Shown one piece after another: positions 15,527 to 23,512 of a stretch of DNA of 64,000 nt. The translations under genes were made by a program, and so were the position numbers. Positions within the stretch are counted from its first letter, which is position 1; each line of letters begins with the position of its first letter. Under the pieces are notes generated by a model. The model was not told the DNA's origin. It did no database searches and saw only the letters and a program-made list of their open reading frames with translations. This DNA comes from CAYNVQ01 sp964400735 (lineage in GTDB: Bacteria; Acidobacteriota; Aminicenantia; Aminicenantales; Aminicenantaceae), in the NCBI GenBank assembly GCA_964400735.1, contig CAYNVQ010000001.1:1054001-1118000 (forward strand), given 5' to 3'.

Positions 15527-17398
15527 ATGGGGAGGAAATTACTACGAACATCTTTATGTGTCCTGATCGCCATTTCTGTGATTGGCATCTTTGTCGAAGA
15601 CGCTGCCCAAGCTCAGGGAAACGGCCACGAAGCCGTCATCATAGGTTTTAAAAAACTTCCAGGTCACTCTGAAAAAGCACTGGTTGAAAAGGCAGGAGGG
15701 AAGATCAAATACACTTACCACCTGATACCTGCCATGGCAGCATCGGTTCCCTCGGTAGCAATCAAGGGACTGAGGCATAACCCGAATGTCACCTATGTAG
15801 AGGATGACGGCGATGTCTTTCTTGATGGTGAATTGACAGATAGCTGGGGTGTCGACCGCATTGACGCGGATTTGGCATGGATCCGTCCTGTATCAGGGAA
15901 CAAGGGTGCTGGCATCCATATTGCGATCATCGATACCGGCATCGACAAGGACCATCCAGACCTGATAGCCAACATCGCTGGCGGCGTGAACTTTGTTGCC
16001 GGGAAAGGAAAGGATAAGACCGCGGATCCCGACGCATGGGACGACGATCATGGACATGGCACCCACTGCGCAGGCATCGTAGCTGCCGATGATAACGGCT
16101 TCGGTGTGGTGGGGGTTGCCCCAGACGCCTCGCTCTACGGCGTGAAGATCCTGGACAATAGAGGAAGAGGCAAGGCAAGCGATTTTATCGCCGGCCTGCA
16201 GTGGGCGGTCGATGGACCTGATGGAATCCATGGCAACGCAGATGATGCCGAGATAATTTCCATAAGCCTAAGAATGAATGATACAGAAACTGAAAGCGTG
16301 ACAGGAGCATGTGACGCCGCTTATGCTGCAGGACTCCTTCTGGTTAAATCGGCGGGCAACACTTCTGGCGGGAGCGTTACCTCTCCAGGCCAACAATACA
16401 GCGTCGTCGCCGTATCTGCCACCGATGAGCTGGATAACATCGCCTGGTTCAGCGCCGTCGGCCCCGATGTCGAGTTAGCTGCACCTGGAGTAAATGTTTA
16501 CTCCACCTACAAAAGCGGTGGCTACACCTCCATGGATGGAACCTCTATGGCCTGTCCGCATGTTTCAGGAGCGGCGGCTCTTGTTTGGGCAACAGGATAT
16601 TACGTCAGCGGCTCTGGCGTAAGATATCAACTCACCAGAACAGCTGAACCATTGGGCGATTCCCCTCCCCCGAACGAGCAGTTTGGATATGGGCTGGTGG
16701 ATGCAGAAGCAGCTCTGGCTTATCCAGATCAAGGAATCTTACTTTTTTTAGACATAGAAAAAAGTGAATTCAACATAAACGATAATGCTGTTCTCACGGC
16801 CGTGATCAGCGATGAGCTTGGTTATGCCGTAACCGGTCTGCCTTCGACTTCCTTTGTGACTAATCTTTACGATGTGGATGATCCTGATCAGACTCCAATA
16901 CCCAGATCTGTGACATTCATCGAAACCGAGATACCAGGGACTTACACCGGGGAGCTTTCCTTCTCAGACCTGGCAACAGGAGAATATTCGGAAATATTAT
17001 ATCGGGCTGAAGTCGAGGTGGTTGATTCGCGCGGTTTCTCTGGATCTGACGATGCGACTTTCTGGGTTGTCGACCCTTCAGGTTCTTTAGAAATCACAAT
17101 TGAAAACGTCAAAATCCCTCCCAACGACTGTTATACGCTGGGTGACACGATCATTTTCCAGGTGAAGGTTCTGGATTCAGCTGGAGCGGCAGTTGCAGGC
17201 GCTGATGTTCATGTGGAATTAAACAGCGCGTCCGGCAAATATTACTTAAGTGATAATATGACTAATGAGGAAGGCGTGGCCGAATTCAGGTTTAAGACCA
17301 AGAAACCCGATGGGACAGGGGACTACCTCATAAGGGTATGGGCATCCAAGTCAGGATACCCGTCTGCGTATGAAGAAATGCCAATCTGCGTCCATTAG
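15527..17398 (+). CDS. secreted subtilisin-like serine protease (S8 family)
   Basis: Protease of 623 residues. Residues 1-30 are a signal peptide ending A-Q-A-Q. An inhibitor-I9-type propeptide covers about 35-98 (VIIGFKKLPGHSEKAL to VTYVEDDGDV). The catalytic triad is complete: D136 in IIDTGID, H177 in GHGTHCAG and S340 in DGTSMACPHVSG, with the oxyanion asparagine N278 in SAGN. After the catalytic domain (about 105-400) come two beta-sandwich regions, the last (about 525-620) resembling invasin/Ig-like domains (G-A-A-V-A-G-A-D-V-H-V-E-L). It should be secreted as a zymogen and act outside the cell or in the periplasm. AAGGAGGAAAAG precedes the ATG. It lies between two other exported-protein genes and upstream of a sigma/anti-sigma/CHAT operon. 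Confidence 0.93.
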   Translation: MGRKLLRTSLCVLIAISVIGIFVEDAAQAQGNGHEAVIIGFKKLPGHSEKALVEKAGGKIKYTYHLIPAMAASVPSVAIKGLRHNPNVTYVEDDGDVFLDGELTDSWGVDRIDADLAWIRPVSGNKGAGIHIAIIDTGIDKDHPDLIANIAGGVNFVAGKGKDKTADPDAWDDDHGHGTHCAGIVAADDNGFGVVGVAPDASLYGVKILDNRGRGKASDFIAGLQWAVDGPDGIHGNADDAEIISISLRMNDTETESVTGACDAAYAAGLLLVKSAGNTSGGSVTSPGQQYSVVAVSATDELDNIAWFSAVGPDVELAAPGVNVYSTYKSGGYTSMDGTSMACPHVSGAAALVWATGYYVSGSGVRYQLTRTAEPLGDSPPPNEQFGYGLVDAEAALAYPDQGILLFLDIEKSEFNINDNAVLTAVISDELGYAVTGLPSTSFVTNLYDVDDPDQTPIPRSVTFIETEIPGTYTGELSFSDLATGEYSEILYRAEVEVVDSRGFSGSDDATFWVVDPSGSLEITIENVKIPPNDCYTLGDTIIFQVKVLDSAGAAVAGADVHVELNSASGKYYLSDNMTNEEGVAEFRFKTKKPDGTGDYLIRVWASKSGYPSAYEEMPICVH

Positions 17399-17411
17399 GC
17401 TGTTCTCCACC

Positions 17412-17434
17412 TTACATGAGATTTTGTCATGTAA
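17412..17434 (+). other. inverted repeat after the subtilisin gene
   Basis: Perfect 8-base arms TTACATGA (17412-17419) and TCATGTAA (17427-17434) with a 7-base loop, 13 bases after the protease stop codon. There is no T-run, so it is a weak terminator or an mRNA 3' stem. Confidence 0.4.
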
Positions 17435-17475
17435 ACTTTGAAGAGACGCAGTCCCCTAGATTGCCCTTTATTTCA

Positions 17476-17529
17476 CCAAAAGAATTTCTTTTGGGACGAA
17501 AATCGTTTTTGCAAAAATAAATATAAGCG
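17476..17529 (+). promoter_or_regulatory. palindrome plus leader motif C
   Basis: CCAAAAGAA (17476-17484) and TTCTTTTGG (17486-17494) form a near-continuous palindrome. After it comes GCAAAAATAAATATAAGCG (17511-17529), the third and least conserved copy of the motif seen at 13162 and 15462. The start codon at 17618 lies 89 bases downstream. Both motif A and motif C are also followed by a similar T-x-G-x-ATCGA segment and an AGGAGGTG string. Confidence 0.4.
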
Positions 17530-17617
17530 AAGGATTGCATCGAATGAAAAAGGAGGTGAAACTGCAAAATCAAGGATAATCAGCAAAATAGAATACATAA
17601 AATTAAAGGAGAATTTT

Positions 17618-18577
17618 ATGAAAAATCATCGTGGTTTGAAGATTTTGGGATTGGTGGCCATTGTCGCATTGGCCTTTGTTTTTGTTGGCCTCAACTTTGT
17701 TCAAGGCCAAGTAAAGATCCAAAAAGGAAAGCCGCCGTGGGCAGGAGGCCAAGATTACACGTGGAGTGCCGTCATCCTCGATGGGCCAGGATTGGGACTA
17801 ACAGGCGCAGCAGGCGATCCTGATCGATATGATGCAGATTTGCATGGCTGGGTTTATGACGACTCCGAGTCAAATGTTGACGTCGCAGTCATGACTAAAA
17901 GGGCACTCTTTGATGGAGTTGAAAAGTATTGGATCAGTTTTTCTCTCAACATATTCTACCCCGTCCAAATCGATCTTGATTTCATCCCTTATGAGGCGCA
18001 TTTTTACACCGATACCCCAGGTGCGCAATGCCTCTACCCTGGGGGGTATAATAGTGGGAATCCCATGAGTATGTTCTATTTCATGCAGGGTTCATCTCAT
18101 CCTCATCCTGCCTACCAAAGTGTAAGCTTTGGGTTTAGTACCGATCGGTCAGTCGATCAAAATGAAATCGACTACGAACAATGGCCGAATAACTATCACG
18201 GACATTTAGGTTTCCTTGCAGATATTAAAGGAACTGCTCCAATGCTAGGAGCAACTACATGCGAAGAATTAGACCTGTTCGAATACAGTGTTATTGAACT
18301 TGGCGGCAGCGACGGCGAACCTGGTGACTATGGATATTTTGAAAGGATAGGCCCAGACGTGTGGAAAGTGGTCGTGGGGATGGAAAAAGATGGTTATGAC
18401 TATACAGCTGAGCCTGGAGAAGGAGACGATGCATGGGCTACTGACTGGTATAACATCTGTGTTGAAACACAACTCAACAAGAAAAAGAAACGTGTAACAT
18501 ACGATGCGATATTTTCCTCGCAGGGCTCCTTTGATATAAAATTCGAGATTTTATTCATCAGGACAAAAATACAGTAG
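17618..18577 (+). CDS. exported protein of unknown function
   Basis: Protein of 319 residues that I do not recognise. ATG 17618 follows AAAGGAGAATTTT and opens a clear signal peptide (KNHRGLKILGLVAIVALAFV, cleavage near VQGQ), so the in-frame region before it is leader sequence rather than protein. The mature part is acidic and aromatic, rich in D, G, Y and W, with only two cysteines in one region and no enzyme motif; it looks like a single beta-sandwich. It has a basic patch (NKKKKRV) near the C-terminus. It is the third exported gene in the run with a shared leader motif and lies just before the sigma-factor operon, which suggests a common regulatory or functional theme. Confidence 0.72.
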   Translation: MKNHRGLKILGLVAIVALAFVFVGLNFVQGQVKIQKGKPPWAGGQDYTWSAVILDGPGLGLTGAAGDPDRYDADLHGWVYDDSESNVDVAVMTKRALFDGVEKYWISFSLNIFYPVQIDLDFIPYEAHFYTDTPGAQCLYPGGYNSGNPMSMFYFMQGSSHPHPAYQSVSFGFSTDRSVDQNEIDYEQWPNNYHGHLGFLADIKGTAPMLGATTCEELDLFEYSVIELGGSDGEPGDYGYFERIGPDVWKVVVGMEKDGYDYTAEPGEGDDAWATDWYNICVETQLNKKKKRVTYDAIFSSQGSFDIKFEILFIRTKIQ

Positions 18578-18661
18578 AGAAGATGAATCGATAGCAGCAA
18601 AAACTTACTTTCCTCACCATGGAGAGCGCATTGAAGGGAAAGTAGAACTTTGTAAACCAAT

Positions 18662-18689
18662 TGACAAAATTGATGGACAATGTATAATC
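18662..18689 (+). promoter_or_regulatory. sigma-70 promoter of the sigma/anti-sigma/CHAT operon
   Basis: TTGACA at 18662-18667 and TATAAT at 18684-18689, with a 16-base spacer, both perfect consensus. Transcription would start near 18696, just ahead of the sigma-factor coding region. Confidence 0.8.
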
Positions 18690-18723
18690 AGCACCATCAA
18701 ACATTAACAAACTGCCGTAAGAA

Positions 18724-19341
18724 TTGCTGCGGCAAAAAGCAGGGATTTTGGAAAAAGGAAGAAAAGGACAAAAAACAACCATTGAAAGACTTTATACCCT
18801 GCTGCAGGCCGATGATTCTGATTCCTTTGATGAAACCTTCAAGCCGACTCGCCAAAAAATCGTCCAACTCGCACAAAAAAGATTACAGAGGGAAGAAGTG
18901 GAAGATGTCGTTCAACAAACACTGAGCACCCTTTGGGAAAAAAGGGCATCTATTCGAAATCCCGATCATCTTTTGCCCTTCATCTTCCAGATCCTCAGGA
19001 ACAAGTTGGGGGATACCTATCGCCGGAAGAAGCTGCAAAAAGAGATCCATGTATCAAGATCAAGACTCTTGAATTCGGTTAAGAATCCCTCAACGGATAC
19101 CCCTGAAATCCTTCTAGAGGAAAAAGAACTGGGAAGAATCCTCCGGGACGCCATCGATATATGTGCGGCCGAGAACGGGACATGGGGAAAGGTCCTAAGG
19201 CTCCTCGAGCAAGGATATTCAAGGGAGGAAATCCAAAAAGAACTCGGGAACATCCCTATGGCTACCGTTTATACACGTATTTACCGCGCCCGACAGAGTC
19301 TGATGAAGATTTTAAAGGACGAATTTGGAGTGGAGATATGA
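18724..19341 (+). CDS. ECF-type RNA polymerase sigma factor
   Basis: Sigma-70 family protein of about 205 residues. Region 2 is seen at about 40-105 (V-E-D-V-V-Q-Q-T-L-S-T-L-W then L-P-F-I-F-Q-I-L-R-N-K-L-G-D-T-Y-R-R-K-K), region 4 at about 140-195 (L-L-E-Q-G-Y-S-R-E-E-I-Q-K-E-L then A-T-V-Y-T-R-I-Y-R-A-R-Q-S-L), with no region 3, as in ECF factors. There is no ATG near the N-terminus; TTG 18724 is the outermost start, TTG 18748 (after CAGGG) is equally possible. Its TGA overlaps the ATG of the anti-sigma gene (ATGA), the usual coupling of ECF pairs. It may drive the three exported genes upstream that share a leader motif, but that is inference. Confidence 0.87.
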   Translation: MLRQKAGILEKGRKGQKTTIERLYTLLQADDSDSFDETFKPTRQKIVQLAQKRLQREEVEDVVQQTLSTLWEKRASIRNPDHLLPFIFQILRNKLGDTYRRKKLQKEIHVSRSRLLNSVKNPSTDTPEILLEEKELGRILRDAIDICAAENGTWGKVLRLLEQGYSREEIQKELGNIPMATVYTRIYRARQSLMKILKDEFGVEI

Positions 19342-19964
19342 GCTGCACTGACAAGAAAATCGGCATGCTCATCGGAAGTTACGAACTCGGCATTTTAACC
19401 GATGAGGAAAAGGAGCAGTTCGAGAATCATCTCCTCGAGTGTGAATACTGTTTCCAGAACCTTTATCAGGCGGCCCCAATCACGAAATTGGTGAGGGAGG
19501 AGAAACTGGCTCCTTCGATAGATGTCGAATCTGAAAAAGATAAAGAAAAAGCGCCTGGCCGATTTTTTAGTAGGAAATGGGCATTTACTGCAGCAAGTGT
19601 GCTGACTGTTATGATTATTGCCTTCATCTTTGTATGGCTCAAGAGACCAGAAGAACAAACCGAGCGGCTCCGGGGCCATGACGATATTTCGATCCTGGTG
19701 CTCTCCCCTGTCGGGGAAGTCACAAGTGTCCATGAACTGCGATGGAAACCTGTCGCAGGAATCGATTCCTATGATGTGAAGATATACACTGAGAGCGGAG
19801 AATTGGTATGGGAAGGATCGACAAAAAAGACGAGTGCTATCCTTCCCGATTCCATAACCGAGATCCTCATCCGAGGGCGCATATACTTTTGGCAGATCGA
19901 GGCTCAAACGGAAAAGGGGAACCGATTGAAGTCTCAAATGATCCAGTTCAAAATCAGAAATTGA
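19338..19964 (+). CDS. transmembrane zinc-finger anti-sigma factor
   Basis: Protein of 208 residues. The N-terminal zf-HC2 anti-sigma domain has H31-x3-C35-x2-C38 (HLLECEYC) within a helical segment typical of ECF anti-sigmas. One membrane helix lies at about 81-101 (WAFTAASVLTVMIIAFIFVW). The periplasmic part, about 105-208, contains a fibronectin-III-like strand pattern (L-R-W-K-P-V-A-G-I-D-S-Y-D-V-K-I-Y then Y-F-W-Q-I-E-A). In the known mechanism it would hold the sigma factor at the membrane until a signal releases it. GGAGTGGAGAT precedes ATG 19338, which overlaps the sigma stop. The next gene, an exported CHAT-domain protein, starts 41 bases later, so a periplasmic cysteine-peptidase-like partner could be part of the signal. 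Confidence 0.87.
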   Translation: MSCTDKKIGMLIGSYELGILTDEEKEQFENHLLECEYCFQNLYQAAPITKLVREEKLAPSIDVESEKDKEKAPGRFFSRKWAFTAASVLTVMIIAFIFVWLKRPEEQTERLRGHDDISILVLSPVGEVTSVHELRWKPVAGIDSYDVKIYTESGELVWEGSTKKTSAILPDSITEILIRGRIYFWQIEAQTEKGNRLKSQMIQFKIRN

Positions 19965-20005
19965 CTGCTCCTTTGTCGCTCTGGAATTTGGCAGGGGAAA
20001 AGGCC

Positions 20006-23000
20006 ATGAGATCGAGAACCAGCTCCAAATCGGCACTAATGTTTATTTCAGTTTTTATACTATCTTTTTTCTTTGCCATCCCCCATACCGAAGCTCAAGA
20101 AAACCCCGGATATCCCACGATCCGGCAGGGGCCTGCTTTAGGGGAATTGGATCCGGTTAAAGATTTGCTAAAGGAAGGCAAATGTTACGAAGCGGAAAAA
20201 AGATCCCGAGAAATACTCGAAGACGTAGAGGGTGCCTACGGATGCGAATCGATTCAAGTCGCACAAGTCCTCGATATTTTGGTCGAATCCATCTGGAGGA
20301 TCCAAGATCTGGACTGGAACGAATATATTAAAAAAAGGAAACAAGCTAAATCTAGAGATGAAACAAATGCATTGCACAAATCATGGCTGCAGAGGAGAAA
20401 GGCGCTCATGGCCGAAACGCAGGCATTTGTCAATCGAGCGATCTCGATCCTAGAGATTAACCTTAGAACCGACCATCCTGATGTGGCAAAAAGTCTGTAT
20501 GAATTCGGTGTCCGCATGAGGACTACAGGTGACTGGCCTGGAGCGACCCCACTATTCGAGAGAGCGCTGGAGAAATCGGAGAATATCTATGGCCCCCACC
20601 ACATCCATACCGCCAATATTTTGCACGACCTGGGACATGCTTACCACATATCCAAGGATTACATTAAGGCAAAAGAGTTTTTCGAAAGAGCGCTTTTTAT
20701 CAAAGAGGATTTGTTGGGCCCCGATGATTTGAGTGTTGCCGAAACCCTGGAGCAACTCGGATATACACTCAGAGACTCCGGGAAGCTGGCTGAGGCTAGA
20801 ATTGTCGTAGAGCACGCTCTCGCCATTCGAGAAAATTCCCCCGATTCAGACCCTATGGATATTTTAGCGGACCTTGGGACGTTAAGTGGTATTGAATCCT
20901 CATCGGGTAATCTTGAAGAATGTGTACGACTTGAAGAAAGGAAATTGATAATTATTGAGAAAGCATATGGGCCAGAACACCCGAGGGTTGCCGATCAACT
21001 TTTTATGCTGGCGACATCCCACAATGATCTAGGAGACTTTATTCGAGCAAGAGAATATTATGAACAGGCTCTGGAGATTGAAGAAAAAATTTATGGATTA
21101 AATGACTATAGATTGAGCGACATTCAAAACTCCCTGGCAATAGTCCTTGAAAAACTTGGGGATTTTGAAAGGGCACGCACGCTATACGAGCGCATCCTCT
21201 CCCAGGGGGAAAACACGCATGTCCAAGGCAACCTTGCATCATTGCTAATAACTATGGGCGAGTATGCCCAGGCAGAAACCCTAATCAAACAAGTTTTGGA
21301 AAGAGAGGAGTATAAATACGGGCCAGATAATATATGGCTCGTAGGACCAATGGGCACTTACGCGAGATGCCTCAGGCTTTCAGGAAATTTCGAAAAAGCC
21401 ATGGAGATTGAAACTCGTGTCATTTCCATTTTAGAAAAATACCAGCGCTCTGATTTATGTGTTAATCACTTCTTGAATTTGGCTGCTATCTACCGCCACG
21501 AAGGAGAGAGCCATAAGGCGCTGGATTATTTGACTCGCGCACAGGAAATTAGGGAGAAATCACTCGGGCCCAACAATATCGCCATGACCTGGTTATTGAA
21601 CGATTTCGCTCTTCACCTCTTATGGGATGGCGAGCTGAGTGAAGCGTTGGAGAAAGCCCTGCGTTCTGCGACTATAGCAAAGGAACACCAATCTCTAATG
21701 ACCAGATCGCTTTCTGAACGCCAGGCACTTGCCTATGCTTCGAGCAAATCTCGCAGCCTCGACATATGTTTGACTCTTGCTGCAACGAGGTCTGAGTGGG
21801 AGGAAGAAACCGTTCATTCTGTTTGGAATGCCCTCATCCAGTCCCGGGCCTTTGTGCTTGATGAGATGGCTCTACGAAATCGCAGCATTGCTGAAACTGC
21901 TGATCCGGAAGTATCCGCTCTTGCCGACTCCCTAGGCAAGGCGCATCTGAAACTGGCAAATCTTATGGTCCGTGGTCCCAATCCTGGTGATCCTGGCGAG
22001 AATTATCGGGAGCTGATGGATAAAGCTGGGGAAGAAAAAGAAAAGGCAGAACGCGCACTCGCTGAAGCGAGCATTCCTTTTAGAGAAGAGATAAAACGAA
22101 GCCGGGCGGGATTGTCAGATATAAAAGAATCCCTTCCACAAGGATATGCCCTTGTAGCCTTTGCGCGCTACCTTCAATACAAGCCTCCTGATAAGGAAAA
22201 AGGAGAAAAAGGAGACAAGGCCGATTCAGCCCTTGGCCTGATGCGTATCCCTTCCTATTTAGCGTTCGTCCTTCGATCACAAAATGACGAACCTGAAGTC
22301 ATTCCTCTTGGAACAGCCGAAGAGATCGAACCTCTTATCTTCGATTGGGGCCAAGAAGCAGCAAGAGGGACTCGAATCCCCGGGCGCTCCGCAAAGGAAG
22401 CTGAGGCTGCATACCGCGCCTCAGGTGAGGCCCTTCGCCGAAAAGTTTGGGATCCGATCATTTCTCATCTAGGGAAAACGGAGAAAGTGTTTGTCATCCC
22501 GGATGGGGCTGTGAATTTGCTGAGTTTTGCTGCTTTACCCACCGGAAATGGAAAATTTCTGATCGAAACAGGACCTCTGATGCATTATTTATCGGCCGAG
22601 CGCGATCTGATCTCTTCGGATGAGGCACAGGTCATGGGAACCGGCTTGCTTGCCTTAGGGGATCCGAGTTTCGATGAGCCATCGCTTTTCGCTGCCCTTT
22701 CTCCAGAAAAAAAGACCGAAAAGGGCATCCTGACCATGGCTAGATCCTTTTTCCATGGGACACGCTCGAACTGCGGAGATTTTAGAACCTTGAAATTTAC
22801 ACCGCTCCCCTATGCGAATAAAGAGATCGAAGAGATCACGAAGATCTGGGAAAAAAGCAGCCAAAGAGAGGGCGATGTTTTGAAGCTCACAGGAGAACGG
22901 GCAAGCGAGAGAGAGTTCAAGATAACCGCCTCTGGCAAACAGATTATCCATCTTGCCACCCATGGATTCTTTCTTGAGGGAAGCTGCCAGTCTTTTTTAA

Positions 23001-23503
23001 CTCTTCCAGAGAAACAGAATAGGTCTGAGTGGGAAGGAGAGGGACGGATTCCCCCCGTCACCGGAGAAAATCCTCTGCTTCTATCAGGACTCGCCCTGGC
23101 AGGGGCCAACCATCGTGATGCAGCAGGGCCAGAAGAGGAGGATGGGATTCTAACAGCTGAGGAAGTGGCAGCACTCGACTTGTCGGGAGTGGACTGGGTG
23201 GTCTTATCGGCTTGTGACACCGGGATCGGAAAAATAAGAGCAGGGGAAGGCGTTTTCGGATTGCGCCGTGCCTTCCGCTTGGCAGGAGCACGGACATTGA
23301 TCACAAGCCTTTGGTCAGTCGAAGATGAGGATGCTCAGAACTGGATGAAGGCACTTTATGCGGCGCATTTCCGCGAAGGTCATGGAACAGCCGAAGCTGT
23401 ACGCGAGGCATCTCTGGAGGTGCTCCGTGAACTGCGGAAAAAGAAAAAAAGTACTCATCCCTATCACTGGGCTGGCTTCGTCGCCTCGGGCGATTGGCGG
23501 TAG
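20006..23503 (+). CDS. exported TPR-CHAT protein (caspase-like peptidase domain)
   Basis: Protein of 1165 residues starting at ATG 20006 after GGGGAAAAGG; an in-frame extension overlapping the anti-sigma gene is rejected. Residues 1-29 form a signal peptide (SALMFISVFILSFFFA, cleavage near TEA-Q). About 60-640 is an array of tetratricopeptide repeats of the A-x2-L-x2-L-G-x3-R-x-G type, including Y-G-P-x-H/D signatures. The C-terminal CHAT domain (about 830-1165) has the caspase-type dyad: H986 in IIHLATHGFF and C1070 in VLSACDTGIG, followed by GEGVFGLRRAF and SLWSVED. CHAT proteins are caspase-fold proteases; several are prokaryotic defence or death effectors. Third gene of the sigma/anti-sigma operon. 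Confidence 0.9.
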   Translation: MRSRTSSKSALMFISVFILSFFFAIPHTEAQENPGYPTIRQGPALGELDPVKDLLKEGKCYEAEKRSREILEDVEGAYGCESIQVAQVLDILVESIWRIQDLDWNEYIKKRKQAKSRDETNALHKSWLQRRKALMAETQAFVNRAISILEINLRTDHPDVAKSLYEFGVRMRTTGDWPGATPLFERALEKSENIYGPHHIHTANILHDLGHAYHISKDYIKAKEFFERALFIKEDLLGPDDLSVAETLEQLGYTLRDSGKLAEARIVVEHALAIRENSPDSDPMDILADLGTLSGIESSSGNLEECVRLEERKLIIIEKAYGPEHPRVADQLFMLATSHNDLGDFIRAREYYEQALEIEEKIYGLNDYRLSDIQNSLAIVLEKLGDFERARTLYERILSQGENTHVQGNLASLLITMGEYAQAETLIKQVLEREEYKYGPDNIWLVGPMGTYARCLRLSGNFEKAMEIETRVISILEKYQRSDLCVNHFLNLAAIYRHEGESHKALDYLTRAQEIREKSLGPNNIAMTWLLNDFALHLLWDGELSEALEKALRSATIAKEHQSLMTRSLSERQALAYASSKSRSLDICLTLAATRSEWEEETVHSVWNALIQSRAFVLDEMALRNRSIAETADPEVSALADSLGKAHLKLANLMVRGPNPGDPGENYRELMDKAGEEKEKAERALAEASIPFREEIKRSRAGLSDIKESLPQGYALVAFARYLQYKPPDKEKGEKGDKADSALGLMRIPSYLAFVLRSQNDEPEVIPLGTAEEIEPLIFDWGQEAARGTRIPGRSAKEAEAAYRASGEALRRKVWDPIISHLGKTEKVFVIPDGAVNLLSFAALPTGNGKFLIETGPLMHYLSAERDLISSDEAQVMGTGLLALGDPSFDEPSLFAALSPEKKTEKGILTMARSFFHGTRSNCGDFRTLKFTPLPYANKEIEEITKIWEKSSQREGDVLKLTGERASEREFKITASGKQIIHLATHGFFLEGSCQSFLTLPEKQNRSEWEGEGRIPPVTGENPLLLSGLALAGANHRDAAGPEEEDGILTAEEVAALDLSGVDWVVLSACDTGIGKIRAGEGVFGLRRAFRLAGARTLITSLWSVEDEDAQNWMKALYAAHFREGHGTAEAVREASLEVLRELRKKKKSTHPYHWAGFVASGDWR

Positions 23504-23512
23504 ACGCAGCGC

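Noticed and set aside
19808..20005. Upstream start for the CHAT protein
   Set aside because: It would overlap the anti-sigma gene by about 150 bases and lose the signal peptide position; ATG 20006 has a ribosome site and signal peptide.
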